The notes under the pieces: generated by a model
Told to the model about the DNA's origin: nothing
The model's database searches: none
Seen by the model: only the letters and a program-made list of their open reading frames with translations
Shown here: in pieces, positions 53,938-63,571 of the stretch
Numbering within the stretch: position 1 is the stretch's first letter
How the letters are laid out: each line of letters opens with the position of its first letter
Source: Urmitella timonensis
Lineage (GTDB): Bacteria; Actinomycetota; Actinomycetes; Actinomycetales; Actinomycetaceae
Reading direction: 5' to 3'
Length of the DNA stretch: 64,000 bases
Assembly: GCA_900120415.1 (NCBI GenBank)
Contig: FQLW01000006.1
Location: 310,001 to 374,000 of the forward strand
Position numbers and translations under genes: made by a program

Positions 53938-54993
53938 CTATCCTAGTACCGCCTGTACCTGGCGAATCCATTCAGCACGGTTACGTTCGACTTCCAGCAC
54001 ATCCAAGTGCTGTTCATTGCGAGGACGAGGCGCAAACTTTTCTAGCTTCGGATCTAGTTTCACCTGTTCATCAATGGGATAGGTGATATTTTCGGTCATA
54101 ATAGCATTCTGACCTTCCTGGCTATATAGCCAGGTCAATACTTTTTCAGCTCCCGAAGCGTTCTTCGCTCCTTTTAGCACTGCCCCGTATTCGACTGCCG
54201 GGTAACAGGTTCCCTCGATATTGGCAGTCGGAGCAGATTTACCGTCCTCAGATACGGACCAGTAGGGAGAAGAAGAATAGGACATGACAATTGGGTATTT
54301 ACCTTTACCCTCCCCCTGGGTGAATTCTTGATTATAGGCTTCGTCCCAGGTGTTTACGGCTTTAGCTCCATTAGCTACCAGGTTCTTCCAGTATTGTAGG
54401 AACCCATCGGCTCCTTTTTGTTGCACGGTTGCCAGCAGCATCCCCAACCCGGTGTCAGATTTGGCGGGATTCTCTACCACCGTCAATCCCTTATATTCAG
54501 GTTTTAGCAGGTCATCATAGTTTTGGGGAACTTTTAAATTGTGGGTCTTGAAATAGTCAATATCGTAGTTGGCGCACACATCGGAGCGGTCTAGTGGAAG
54601 CGCTCCCTCAGCCTGCTTAACCAGGTATTTTTCTGCTGAAGCGGGAACTCTCACCTTATTGGGTGCTACTACCCCTGCTTTCGCAACTTTCACAATGTTA
54701 TTGGCAGTTAGACCAACTGCCATATCCCCGAGCGGTGAATCTTTCCGCAGAATCAGTTTGGAATCAAGCGTTCCGGACTCCTCGCCATTTAATAGTTTAA
54801 TGTCTTGCCCGGTTGCCGCTTTTGCTTTGGCTAATGCCTCTTTACCCAGCGTCCAGCTGCCATTGGTAACAATAGTTACAGTGCCGCTATCACTTTTAGC
54901 TTCGCTAGAGTTTTTTTCACTCCCGCAGCCACTTAATCCCAGAGCTAGTGCCCCGGCTGCCAGTACTGATGCAAATTGCGCTAGTTTGCGCAT
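53938..54993 (-). CDS. thiB: Thiamine-binding lipoprotein
   Basis: Substrate-binding protein of about 351 residues. Signal peptide with lipobox LSGC (Cys near 22), then a periplasmic-binding fold with ThiB-like features such as PQNYDDLLKPEYKG, SYSSSPYWS and FAPRPRNEQ. It should be tethered outside the membrane and pass thiamine or its phosphates to ThiP/ThiQ. The ATG at 54993 is used because GGAGGG lies 6 nt before it; an in-frame ATG at 55011 lacks this. The riboswitch controls the operon. Confidence 0.9.
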   Translation of the reverse strand: MRKLAQFASVLAAGALALGLSGCGSEKNSSEAKSDSGTVTIVTNGSWTLGKEALAKAKAATGQDIKLLNGEESGTLDSKLILRKDSPLGDMAVGLTANNIVKVAKAGVVAPNKVRVPASAEKYLVKQAEGALPLDRSDVCANYDIDYFKTHNLKVPQNYDDLLKPEYKGLTVVENPAKSDTGLGMLLATVQQKGADGFLQYWKNLVANGAKAVNTWDEAYNQEFTQGEGKGKYPIVMSYSSSPYWSVSEDGKSAPTANIEGTCYPAVEYGAVLKGAKNASGAEKVLTWLYSQEGQNAIMTENITYPIDEQVKLDPKLEKFAPRPRNEQHLDVLEVERNRAEWIRQVQAVLG

Positions 54994-54999
54994 GGTTCT

Positions 55000-55021
55000 C
55001 CCTCCATTCAATTAGGAGGGG
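55000..55021 (-). promoter_or_regulatory. SD-sequestering hairpin of the thiB leader
   Basis: The thiB Shine-Dalgarno GGAGGG (55000-55005 on the minus strand) is complementary to CCCCTCC at 55015-55021, loop of 9 nt. It lies just downstream of the TPP aptamer and is a likely expression platform acting on translation. A second small hairpin (ACTTGC/GCAAGT, 55022-55037) lies between the two. Confidence 0.6.
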
Positions 55022-55045
55022 ACTTGCCTATGCAAGTAAGAGACT

Positions 55046-55127
55046 CGACTCCCTGCGCCAGCATTACCTGGTTCAGGTGCGAGGGTCTGTCCACCTGGAC
55101 ACTCTCAGCCTTTCGGCTCCCCTGTCG
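55046..55127 (-). ncRNA. TPP riboswitch (THI element)
   Basis: On the minus strand the conserved core GGGGAGCC, GGCTGAGAGT (CTGAGA at 55103-55108), ACCCTCGCACCTGAACCAGG and TAATGCTGGCGCAGGGA is present in the right order, closed by a P1 pair CGAC (55124-55127) with GTCG (55046-55049). Thiamine pyrophosphate binding should repress thiBPQ. Confidence 0.95.
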
Positions 55128-55212
55128 TTACTGTCAGGTAGAAGCCTATCACCAGTAGGGTTTTCCCCTTAAAAGGTGAGCATTACTGGCTTTCGTCCCA
55201 GTTGGTTAAACC

Positions 55213-55482
55213 CTAATTGCCGAGTTCTAAAGGATCTTTATCGCGTCCTCCGTACCAGCTGTTTGCCCGCCGCATAGCCGCACGTTGAATCAAGGTAACC
55301 GCTACCCCCGAGATAGCAGCAAAAATAACGACTTCCAGCACAGAGGCTTGAGCAGCCTCTTCACCGTCCTGGGGTGGCTTATGTCCGGTAACCAGTTTCC
55401 ATGCAGAATTAATAATCAGGTTAGCGACCAGTCCGGCTCCTGCCAGGCTCACGGCGCTTGCTGCTTTCCACCCAATATCCAT
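55213..55482 (-). CDS. DUF4235 membrane protein
   Basis: An 89-residue protein with two spans (about residues 5-25 and 48-66) and the family pattern WKLVTGHKPPQ, then VIFAAISGVAVTLIQRAAMRRA. This small family is common in actinobacteria and has no known function. AGGAAAGG precedes the ATG. It lies between the MFS gene and the thi operon on the same strand. Confidence 0.85.
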   Translation of the reverse strand: MDIGWKAASAVSLAGAGLVANLIINSAWKLVTGHKPPQDGEEAAQASVLEVVIFAAISGVAVTLIQRAAMRRANSWYGGRDKDPLELGN

Positions 55483-55533
55483 TATTTACCTTTCCTGGAA
55501 GTTCACTATCTATAAACTTACCTCATGAGGCTC

Positions 55534-57252
55534 TTACGCTTGAAAATCCGCCTCGCCCTCGCCTTGAGTTTTCCTAGTGACCGAATCTGAATCAGGACTA
55601 GCGTTTTTTGCAGCCTTACGAACCTTATTGCGTACCCATCTAGACAGCTCGTGACTAACTTTATCTTTTTCGAGGGCGCGGCGCACTAACTCGCGTTCTT
55701 TCTCGCTTGCCTGGTGACTTTGGGGATTCTCGGCGTATTCAGAAATCAGCTCGCTCCCTTTCATCAAGGATACGCAAACCAAACCTATCAGGGACAGCAG
55801 CAGTAAAGGCACAAAAATATCCCCGAGAGCGCCCGCATAGGCATCGCGGACAACCTGTTGTTGCGCAGCTGGCAGTTTATCCAGTTCCAGGGTAGATAGG
55901 TCTGCCATTGCGGCACCTTTATCCCCTAGTTTCGCCATCGCAGAGCTGACCGCACGCGCAATCTCCCAAGTGAACACAAAACCGCAAATTTGTATCCCGA
56001 TTGCGCCCCCCATAGAGCGACAGAAAGTAACCGTAGAGGTAGCCGCCCCCATATCGCGCAGTTTCACTCCGTTTTGTACCGCTAACACCAGGTTTTGCAT
56101 ACTGGCACCTTGCCCAGCTCCCAGCAGGAACATACCTAGGGCGATAAACCAGTAGGGGGTGTTTTTATCAATCAGGGTGATAAAGAAAATCCCCACACAC
56201 ATCACTACGAAACCACCGACCACAAACCGTTTCCAACGCCCTATTCGCGAAACCAATAACCCGATTAAAGTGGAGGCGATAAAGGTACCGACCATACCCG
56301 GAAGCAGTGCCATCCCCGCGAGAGCCGGATTCATACCTTTAGCAATTTGGAAGAACTGGGTGAAGAACAGCGGCGGGGCATTAAGCGCAGTTCCCACCGA
56401 GATTGACCCCAGAATTGCCAGCAAGGTGGTGCGCTTGGTAAACATCCACATCGGTATCACCGGTTCTGGAAAATGCAGCTCCCAAAACACAAACAACACC
56501 ACAAACAGCCCCGATAGGGCGAGCATCACCCCGGTTTGCCAAGAATTGAATTCAAAGAATTTACCAGCTAACGAGAGCCAAATCAGACAGGTCGATACGG
56601 CAGCAGTTATCAGACCAGTCCCCACAAAATCGATACGTGGTTTCGAGATTTGCGCAGCCGGAACTTTCAAGAAACGCCAAAGCACCGCCATCGCAGCCAG
56701 GGAAAACGGAACCGAAACCCATAAACACCAGCGCCACCCTAACCAAGGGGTAGCCACAATAAAACCTCCCACCAACGGACCAGAGATATTGGAGATGGCC
56801 ATGACTGCCCCAAAATAACCGTTATAGCGTCCGCGTTCGCGCGGGGGAACAATCAGCGCCATAACCACTTGGGTGAGCGACATAATCGCCCCCATGCCTA
56901 TCCCCTGCACAATGCGGGTGAAAATCAGTTGCCAAGCCTCGGTAACCGCGCCTGAAAGCAAAGACCCTAAAGTAAACAGCCCGATTGCCCCCATCAAGAG
57001 TTTCTTCGAGTCATACATATCTGCCAGTTTTCCCGAAACCGGGGTTGCCACCGTAGAGGCCAGCATCATGGCCGTTACTATCCAGGTGTATTGAGATTCG
57101 GTGCCATGCAGCGCCGCCATCATAGTCGGCAATGCAGTCCCGATGATAGTTACTGACATTACTGCCACAAACAGCACCATTAAAAGGCCTGACAGTACTT
57201 GTAGAACCTCTGAAGAGTTACCGGGGGAAGCTGCCTTATTTTTCGAAAACAT
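55534..57252 (-). CDS. MFS transporter, DHA2 (14-span) drug exporter family
   Basis: A 572-residue membrane protein with about 14 spans. The antiporter motif C appears as ISGPLVGGFI, motif A-like GKLADMYDSKK follows span 2, and RIVQGIGMGAIMSL matches motif B. Such transporters export drugs or metabolites in exchange for protons; substrate unknown. The charged C-terminal tail of about 65 residues is longer than usual. GAGGTG before the ATG. No adjacent regulator is seen. Confidence 0.87.
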   Translation of the reverse strand: MFSKNKAASPGNSSEVLQVLSGLLMVLFVAVMSVTIIGTALPTMMAALHGTESQYTWIVTAMMLASTVATPVSGKLADMYDSKKLLMGAIGLFTLGSLLSGAVTEAWQLIFTRIVQGIGMGAIMSLTQVVMALIVPPRERGRYNGYFGAVMAISNISGPLVGGFIVATPWLGWRWCLWVSVPFSLAAMAVLWRFLKVPAAQISKPRIDFVGTGLITAAVSTCLIWLSLAGKFFEFNSWQTGVMLALSGLFVVLFVFWELHFPEPVIPMWMFTKRTTLLAILGSISVGTALNAPPLFFTQFFQIAKGMNPALAGMALLPGMVGTFIASTLIGLLVSRIGRWKRFVVGGFVVMCVGIFFITLIDKNTPYWFIALGMFLLGAGQGASMQNLVLAVQNGVKLRDMGAATSTVTFCRSMGGAIGIQICGFVFTWEIARAVSSAMAKLGDKGAAMADLSTLELDKLPAAQQQVVRDAYAGALGDIFVPLLLLSLIGLVCVSLMKGSELISEYAENPQSHQASEKERELVRRALEKDKVSHELSRWVRNKVRKAAKNASPDSDSVTRKTQGEGEADFQA

Positions 57253-57393
57253 TTAACACCTCAGCTAGCACAATTACCGCTAAAGTCTAGTCCTATCAGG
57301 CATTATTTCGCTAGTTTGTCAGCTACTTGGACACCGGATGATGCCGGAAGCTATCTTTAAACGTCGGCGCTAGTCCCCATGAGGCAGAAGTTT

Positions 57394-58545
57394 CTAAGTC
57401 CAGGTGATTAAGAATGAGTCGTCATCGACTACGCTACCGTCACTAATGCGTGCTAGTAGGCGAGCCGCGTCCTCAAAAGCATTAATTACCTTTAGACGCG
57501 CTACCCGTTCTATGCGGCTCAGACGTCTACGCCCCATAGGTTCACTAAGCCATTGTAGCTGGTAGCTAGCAAAAGGCTGCCCCTGGTGCGGATGGAAACG
57601 CAAAGATGAGGGTAGCTGCAGGCTGGTTTGAACACCAACGCAAAAATCTGCGCCCTTCCCCACAGAACCATAGAGGGCATAGGCTTCGCTGTTTCTTAAA
57701 TCAAAACCAACTTCCTTATCGAAAGCTGCTGCTTCTGCCGCTATCCGCTGGAGTTCTTTCTCACCCAGTTGGGCTTTAACCAGTTCTTCAGCTTCCCGAT
57801 TCGCTCGCTCGACACGGCGAGTAGGTTCTTTGAGCTGCTCCCCGTCCAAGCTAAGCTCCCCCAACACTGGATTTAACAGCGACTTTAACTGTTCAATCTC
57901 TATCCAATAGGGCGAATAGACCGTTAGATTTACCGCCGAATCCGGGTCTGGTGAAAGTAGCTCGGCTGAAGAATCTTTCGCCCGATTACCCGGCCCAATC
58001 CGCAAACTTCCCCCGAGGCGGCGGCAAATTGCCAATAGACCACTGAGTACTTCATATTCCAAACCAATCGGCTCACTGGCAGCGAAAGCATCGGTCAGGG
58101 AATCAGCTCCCTGTAACTCGGGGGCAAGAGCGCCTGCCCGTTGGCGCGGACAGTCAAGACGAAACGCGATTCCACAGCCGGAGGGTAGCTGCAAAATTTT
58201 GCGATTTTCCTGATTCAAACTGAAAGGACCACACAGCTGTGCCTGCCCGCTAAGACGCAACCTACCGGGAGCAATCCAAGCTGCGTCCTCCCAAAGAGAA
58301 ACCGCGAGTGCTTCGACTTCTTCACCGCCAACCCCAGCGGGAAAAACTACCAGCTGGCTGCACCCCACCTCGGTAAATTCAGTTGTCGGAAGCGCTCCCT
58401 GGCTGAGCATCAACGATGCACCTGGGTTAATCGCTGCCACTTGGTTTTGTGACTGTACCCCTTGCTTGGTTACCCGTAGCGCAGGGATTTTACCGGTCTC
58501 AACCCGCGCAAAGGTAGAGGTATCGGTAAGGGGATTATCACTCAC
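57394..58545 (-). CDS. Conserved-looking protein of unknown function downstream of dcd
   Basis: About 383 residues, soluble, no recognised domain. Residues about 235-280 are Glu/Ala-rich and may form a coiled coil; the rest looks like mixed alpha/beta. The frame is open to 58638 inside dcd, but the GTG at 58545 is chosen because it overlaps the dcd stop (GTGAGTGA), a standard coupling arrangement. Co-expression with dcd is likely; the function is unknown. Confidence 0.65.
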   Translation of the reverse strand: MSDNPLTDTSTFARVETGKIPALRVTKQGVQSQNQVAAINPGASLMLSQGALPTTEFTEVGCSQLVVFPAGVGGEEVEALAVSLWEDAAWIAPGRLRLSGQAQLCGPFSLNQENRKILQLPSGCGIAFRLDCPRQRAGALAPELQGADSLTDAFAASEPIGLEYEVLSGLLAICRRLGGSLRIGPGNRAKDSSAELLSPDPDSAVNLTVYSPYWIEIEQLKSLLNPVLGELSLDGEQLKEPTRRVERANREAEELVKAQLGEKELQRIAAEAAAFDKEVGFDLRNSEAYALYGSVGKGADFCVGVQTSLQLPSSLRFHPHQGQPFASYQLQWLSEPMGRRRLSRIERVARLKVINAFEDAARLLARISDGSVVDDDSFLITWT

Positions 58546-59137
58546 TGCCGTTTTCCATCTCCGGCACTTGGGTACGGTCAAATCGCAGGTAGGAGCGTGA
58601 GGCAGTCGGTCCGCGCTGCCCCTGGTAGCGAGAACCACGTTCAGCTGACCCGTAGGGTATTTCTGCCGGTAAGGATAGTTGGAAGAAACAGAGCTGACCG
58701 ATTTTCATCCCTGGGTAAAGCAAAATCGGCATCGTGGCAGTGTTCGATAGCTCCAAGGTGACGTGACCGTTAAAACCAGGGTCGATAAATCCGGCAGTGG
58801 AATGGGTCAGCAACCCCAGGCGTCCTAGGGATGATTTGCCCTCTAGGCGGGCGGCCACATCATCTGGTAAATGAACCCGTTCAAGAGTAGAGCCGAGCAC
58901 AAATTCTCCCGGGTGGAGCACGAATGGGTCATCACCGCCCACATCCACCAGGTGGGTGAGGTCGTCTTGGGGCAGAGCCGGGTCGATTACCGAGTATTTG
59001 TGGTTATCAAATAGACGGAAATAGCGATCCAGACGCACATCAATAGAGGCCGGCTGAATCATTGCCGAATCATAAGGATCAATTTCGACTTTCCCGGATG
59101 CACATAGCCGGGAGATATCGCGGTCAGATAAAAGCAT
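58538..59137 (-). CDS. dcd: dCTP deaminase, bifunctional dUMP-forming type
   Basis: Converts dCTP to dUMP or dUTP for thymidylate synthesis. The 199-residue trimeric enzyme has the motif [19 protein letters not shown] with the catalytic Glu in [12 protein letters not shown] and the C-terminal SKYQGQ-like segment ([15 protein letters not shown]). The pattern is that of the mycobacterial bifunctional DCD-DUT enzyme. The ATG has no ribosome site but has TAAACT 6 nt upstream, as for leaderless genes. Confidence 0.93.
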   Translation of the reverse strand: MLLSDRDISRLCASGKVEIDPYDSAMIQPASIDVRLDRYFRLFDNHKYSVIDPALPQDDLTHLVDVGGDDPFVLHPGEFVLGSTLERVHLPDDVAARLEGKSSLGRLGLLTHSTAGFIDPGFNGHVTLELSNTATMPILLYPGMKIGQLCFFQLSLPAEIPYGSAERGSRYQGQRGPTASRSYLRFDRTQVPEMENGSE

Positions 59138-59143
59138 GGTTTT

Positions 59144-59149
59144 AGTTTA
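59144..59149 (-). promoter_or_regulatory. Putative -10 element of leaderless dcd
   Basis: Minus-strand TAAACT ends 6 nt before the dcd ATG, without a Shine-Dalgarno sequence. Confidence 0.45.
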
Positions 59150-59220
59150 ACTCAGGGTGATTAGCTGTTTGGATTCTGCCGTATTCTCACTTCCTATACC
59201 CCTGAAAAACTTGAAAACTA

Positions 59221-59380
59221 AGGTACAGGTTTTTGAGAGGACGTGTACCTGCGTCAAGCGCGGGCGTGAATATGTGCAAACTGAGCACTATCCGGGAAAG
59301 AAAAAGACTCGCGATATACGCTGAAAAAGTCGCAGGAAGAAATCTGAGGCAATCATTTGAAGCGTGGCAGCGAAGCCACG
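59221..59380 (+). promoter_or_regulatory. Inverted repeats in the glpA upstream region
   Basis: AGGTACA (59221-59227) and TGTACCT (59244-59250) are inverted copies and may be an operator. CGTGGC/GCCACG (59363-59368 and 59375-59380) forms a small hairpin 9 nt before the glpA ribosome site. Roles are not known. Confidence 0.3.
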
Positions 59381-59400
59381 GTCATTTCTGGAGGCATAGG

Positions 59401-61047
59401 GTGAGAAAACTAGAAGTCGATGTGGTGGTGATTGGTGGCGGAGCCACCGGGAGCGCCGTAGTACGCGACGTGGCTATGCGAGGATTCAAAGCTGCACTGG
59501 TAGACAGGGTGGATTTAGCCCAGGGCACTACCGCCAGGTTTCACGGTTTACTCCATTCCGGGGGACGCTACGTAAAATCAGATCCCGAATCTGCTAGTGA
59601 ATGTGCACAGGAGAACGCGGTTTTACGCACCATAGTCCCGCATTCAATCGAAGATACCGGTGGACTGTTCGTTACTACCTCGAAAGATAGTGAAGAGCAC
59701 GCGGATATTTTTCTAGAGTGCGCTAATAAAACCAAGGTTCCAGCCTACGAGATTTCGCCTGCCGAAGCCTTGAAACGCGAACCTCGCCTTGACCCCAAGT
59801 TAAAAAGAGCATTCGTGGTAGAAGATGGAACCATTGATGGTTGGAAAATGGTTTGGGGATTTGCCCACTCCGCTAAAGAATATGGAGCCGAAATCCTCCC
59901 CTACCACTGGGTTACCGGTATTGAAGTTACCAATGGGGCAGTCAGTGCCGTAAGATGCGAAGACCACAAGCACGGCGGCGAAGAAGTAGTAATAGACTGC
60001 AAGTTTGTTATTAACTGTGGCGGCCCATGGGCTGGTGAAATCGCCGCTCTGGCCGGTTGCCATGATGTGAACGTGGTTCCCGGTGCCGGGATTATGATCG
60101 CTATGAATCACCGCATCTGTCAGCATGTAATTAATCGTTGTATCTATCCCTCAGATGGAGACTTGATTGTTCCTGCCCATCAGGTCGCGATTATTGGCAC
60201 CACCGACCAGGTGGCACCCAGTGCTGACTTCCTACAGATAAGGGACCAGGAAGTCCAACAAATGCTAGATGCCGGGGATGCTCTCCTGCCAGGGTTCCGT
60301 CATTCTCGTCCTCTGCACGTATGGGTAGGGGCTCGCCCGCTGGTTAAAGACAACCGGGTGGCGGCCACGGATTCACGCCATATGTCCCGCGGAATGTCAG
60401 TTATGGATCATGAGGAACGCGATGGGGTCAAGGGGATGCTTACCGTGGCGGGTGGCAAACTAACTACCTGTCGCTTAATGGCCGAACGCACCGTAAACAT
60501 TATGTGCGACCTTATGAAGGATGAGCGTGCTTGTCGCACCGCCCAGGAAGCGGTTCCCGGGCAAGAGAACTCCCGGCAACATCGGCTGACTGACCGATTA
60601 GAGGCGCGAGAACAGCATTGGAACAAGGATCAGATTATTTGCGAATGCGAACTGGTATCCCGGCGAATGGTGGAAGAAACCATTCAGGAATTCCCGAATG
60701 CCTCTCTCGATGACCTGCGCCGGCAACTGCGCATTGGGATGGGACCGTGCCAAGGCGGATTCTGCTCCATGCGTTGCGCCGGCATCGTTAATGAGCAGGG
60801 CGCAGCCTCGGTTGAGCGGGCAACCAACATGATTTCCCTATTTATGAAGAATCGTTGGATTGGAATTAAACCGATTCTTTTCGGAGAATCTGCTCGCGAA
60901 GCCGCCCTAGATAACTGGATTATGCAGGGCATTTTCGACTTGGAGCATGCACCTGGCAAAGGCCAACTGAGCGAGGTTGCTCTCAATCCGGTCGAGCAAG
61001 AACGCGATAAACATGAACGTGAAGCCGTAAAGGAGGCACTAGCGTGA
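59401..61047 (+). CDS. glpA: Anaerobic glycerol-3-phosphate dehydrogenase subunit A
   Basis: FAD subunit oxidising glycerol-3-phosphate to dihydroxyacetone phosphate at the membrane. About 548 residues. N-terminal FAD motif VVIGGGATGSAVVRD; substrate region TTARFHGLLHSGGRY; a C-terminal BFD-like iron-sulfur domain with CECE and GPCQGGFCSMRC cysteines. The frame is open further upstream to 59233, but the GTG at 59401 has GGAGG 6 nt before it and begins where family similarity starts. glpB overlaps by 4 bp. Confidence 0.93.
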   Translation: MRKLEVDVVVIGGGATGSAVVRDVAMRGFKAALVDRVDLAQGTTARFHGLLHSGGRYVKSDPESASECAQENAVLRTIVPHSIEDTGGLFVTTSKDSEEHADIFLECANKTKVPAYEISPAEALKREPRLDPKLKRAFVVEDGTIDGWKMVWGFAHSAKEYGAEILPYHWVTGIEVTNGAVSAVRCEDHKHGGEEVVIDCKFVINCGGPWAGEIAALAGCHDVNVVPGAGIMIAMNHRICQHVINRCIYPSDGDLIVPAHQVAIIGTTDQVAPSADFLQIRDQEVQQMLDAGDALLPGFRHSRPLHVWVGARPLVKDNRVAATDSRHMSRGMSVMDHEERDGVKGMLTVAGGKLTTCRLMAERTVNIMCDLMKDERACRTAQEAVPGQENSRQHRLTDRLEAREQHWNKDQIICECELVSRRMVEETIQEFPNASLDDLRRQLRIGMGPCQGGFCSMRCAGIVNEQGAASVERATNMISLFMKNRWIGIKPILFGESAREAALDNWIMQGIFDLEHAPGKGQLSEVALNPVEQERDKHEREAVKEALA

Positions 61048-62291
61048 GAGACGTAGTAGTAATCGGGGCTGGTCTTTCCGGTCTTAGCGCTGCGCTTCGG
61101 CTGCTTAAGGCGGGGCGGGAAGTTGATTTAATAACCAAGGGGATTGGGGGCATCCAGCTCGGTCAAGGCACTATTGACCTGTATGGATACGGTTCAGAGC
61201 GGGTAGATAATCCTCTCGCGGCGATCGAAAAGTTACCCCAGTCCCACCCTTACGGGAAACTGGGCTCGCAGGCAGTAACCGATTCTGCTAACTGGCTGAA
61301 AGAGCAGCTAGGGGCAGATTTGCTGACCGGCAGCCCTGATAAGAACATATTCTTGCCTACCTGTCTGGGTGCTTGGCGTCCCACCTGCCTATCCCAACCG
61401 TCAATGCTGGCGGGCGCTCCCGAGGACGGAAAGAGGTACGTAATCGTGGGACTGCGCCGCCTCAAGGATTTTTATCCCCAATTGGTAGCTGAAAATCTGG
61501 AAAAGGAAGAGATTCCCGGCGGGGGTAAGGTTTCGGCTCGCCATATCTGGATAGATATCCCGGTACGCCCGGGCGAAGCCGACACTTCCGGTTTGAACTT
61601 CGCGCGCGCCCTCGACACCGAAGATTTCCGCGCCAAATTCTGTGACCAGGTTAAACGCTATTTGAAAGACGGGGAGGTAGTTGGTTTCCCCGCGGTGTTG
61701 GGTTTGAAGAATCATAGCGCCTGGAAGGACATCTCTCGCCGCCTGGGACATGAGGTATTTGAAATCCCGATTCTTCCGCCCTCGATTCCGGGAATGCGTA
61801 TCAATGAGACTCTCACCCAAATGGTACGAGACCTGGGAGTACGCTACATTATCGGCAGTGAAGTGACGGGGCTAAACGTTAGTGATGGCCGGGTTGAATC
61901 CGTGACCTTTGATTCTGCCGGTTCAGAGACCACCCTTAAAGCTAACCACTTCATCTACGCTGGTGGCGGCTTTGAATCCGGTACTTTAAAGGTAGATTCT
62001 TACTGGAATGTGTCTGAACGCGCCTTTAATTTACCGCTCGCAATCCCGAGCGGACCGCTGGTACACGAGGACTATTGGGGGCCAGACCAGCCCCTGTTCG
62101 AAGTGGGGGTTGAGGTCGATTCGCAGATGCGAGTACTGGACGCCTCCGGGAATCCGCTATATCAGAACCTTTATGCCGCTGGCGGTTTGCTCGCGGGAGC
62201 CACTCGTTGGCGGGAAAAGTCCGGCGACGGCATTGCTTTAGCTTCCGCTTTTAGGGCTTGTGAGACGATTTTGGGGGATACCAATGACTAA
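61044..62291 (+). CDS. glpB: Anaerobic glycerol-3-phosphate dehydrogenase subunit B
   Basis: A 415-residue flavoprotein subunit of the GlpABC complex. Begins RDVVVIGAGLSGLSAALRLL (FAD-binding motif) and ends with a second FAD-contacting string YAAGGLLAGATRWREKSGDG. The substrate-like central region PRLKDFYPQ-type strand follows GlpB. GGAGG before the GTG start overlapping glpA; its stop overlaps glpC by 8 bp, so the three subunits are translationally coupled. Confidence 0.92.
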   Translation: MRDVVVIGAGLSGLSAALRLLKAGREVDLITKGIGGIQLGQGTIDLYGYGSERVDNPLAAIEKLPQSHPYGKLGSQAVTDSANWLKEQLGADLLTGSPDKNIFLPTCLGAWRPTCLSQPSMLAGAPEDGKRYVIVGLRRLKDFYPQLVAENLEKEEIPGGGKVSARHIWIDIPVRPGEADTSGLNFARALDTEDFRAKFCDQVKRYLKDGEVVGFPAVLGLKNHSAWKDISRRLGHEVFEIPILPPSIPGMRINETLTQMVRDLGVRYIIGSEVTGLNVSDGRVESVTFDSAGSETTLKANHFIYAGGGFESGTLKVDSYWNVSERAFNLPLAIPSGPLVHEDYWGPDQPLFEVGVEVDSQMRVLDASGNPLYQNLYAAGGLLAGATRWREKSGDGIALASAFRACETILGDTND

Positions 62292-63531
62292 GGATTTACG
62301 TAATAAACCCGAGTTTAATCCGTTAATGCGCGCCAGTTTAGATGCTTGCGTCAAATGCACGATTTGTGAAACTCAATGCCCGGTAGCAGCGGTCACTCCC
62401 CTTTTTCCGGGACCAAAATATGTAGGACCGCAGGCGGAGCGTTTCCGCAAGGGAATGTCGGTTGATCACACTATTGATTACTGCTCCAGCTGCGGGACTT
62501 GTACCTTGGTCTGTCCGCAGGGCGTGAAGGTTGCAGAGCTCAACAACGTGGCTCGCGCCGCGATGAAGCAACAAAATGGACGTCCTCTGCGCGACGTGCT
62601 CATCTCCAACACCATGTTCATGGGCAAGGCAATGACCCCGGTGGCTCCCCTGGCGAACTGGGCGCTGCGGCAAAAACCGATTCGCCAGATTGTAGAGAAA
62701 ACTTTCGGGATTCACCATGAAGCGCCAATGCCGGTGGCTGACGGGTTCAGTTTTGAAAAATGGTTCAAGAAGCATACCCGCACCGCTCCTGCTCCTACCA
62801 AGGGCAAGATCGTGTTTTTCCACGGTTGTGCAGGTGAATTCTTTGAAACTACTACCTCTATTCGTTCAGTGCAGATTCTCGAGCACCTGGGATACGAGGT
62901 ACTGGTACCGCCTCACGGTTGTTGCGGATTGGCGCAACAGTCTAATGGCCTCTATGACGGCGCTAAAAAGCTCATTCGTAAACTGGCATATGATTTGAAT
63001 GTCCCCGGGGATGACCTAACGATAGTTGGTTCTTCTGGTTCTTGCGTGGGCATGGTCAAGCATGAAGCGCGCGAGATTCTGGGTATCCAAGACGAAGAAC
63101 TCACGCAGGTATCGCGGCGCATCTGGGATATTTCGGAGTTCCTGCTAGATTTGTATGACCGCGGTGAGCTGGATTTGGATAACTTGGAGCCGATGAACCT
63201 CACGGTTACCTATCACGCGCCTTGTCAGCTCAAATCCACGGGGATTGGCACTCCCGGCAAGCAGTTACTGGATAAGATTCCGGGGCTTACCGTCCATGAA
63301 TCGGGAGCTACCTGCTGCGGGATTGCCGGCACTTACGGTTTGAAGCGGGAAAAGTACGACATTGCACAGGCCGTAGGCAAGACCGCATTCGATAAGATTA
63401 AGGGCACCAACTCTGACCTGGTAGTTTCGGACACCGAGACGTGTCGCTGGCAGTTAGAGAAGGGCGGCGGCAAGCCCGCTGTCCACCCGATCTACCTATT
63501 GTTTGAGGCCATGGGGCTAAAAGATAGCTAA
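62284..63531 (+). CDS. glpC: Anaerobic glycerol-3-phosphate dehydrogenase subunit C
   Basis: Iron-sulfur membrane-anchoring subunit that passes electrons to the quinone pool. About 415 residues. Two 4Fe-4S motifs (CVKCTICETQCP near 20-31 and CSSCGTCTLVCP near 69-80) and two CCG domains (PPHGCCGL and GATCCGIAGTYG). The ATG at 62284, inside the glpB end, is preferred; a longer frame to 62260 would put an unrelated MRRFWGIP ahead of the family start. Confidence 0.92.
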   Translation: MTKDLRNKPEFNPLMRASLDACVKCTICETQCPVAAVTPLFPGPKYVGPQAERFRKGMSVDHTIDYCSSCGTCTLVCPQGVKVAELNNVARAAMKQQNGRPLRDVLISNTMFMGKAMTPVAPLANWALRQKPIRQIVEKTFGIHHEAPMPVADGFSFEKWFKKHTRTAPAPTKGKIVFFHGCAGEFFETTTSIRSVQILEHLGYEVLVPPHGCCGLAQQSNGLYDGAKKLIRKLAYDLNVPGDDLTIVGSSGSCVGMVKHEAREILGIQDEELTQVSRRIWDISEFLLDLYDRGELDLDNLEPMNLTVTYHAPCQLKSTGIGTPGKQLLDKIPGLTVHESGATCCGIAGTYGLKREKYDIAQAVGKTAFDKIKGTNSDLVVSDTETCRWQLEKGGGKPAVHPIYLLFEAMGLKDS

Positions 63532-63571
63532 TGCTGGGTTAGCTGGAGTCTAGGCTCCGCTGGCTTGGTAC

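Noticed and set aside
56159-56818. 219-codon frame antisense to the MFS transporter
   Set aside because: It lies within a clear 14-span transporter gene and has no independent support.
59233-59400. Upstream extension of glpA
   Set aside because: In-frame and open, but similarity begins at the GTG at 59401, which has a proper GGAGG; the extension covers a hairpin and promoter-like DNA.
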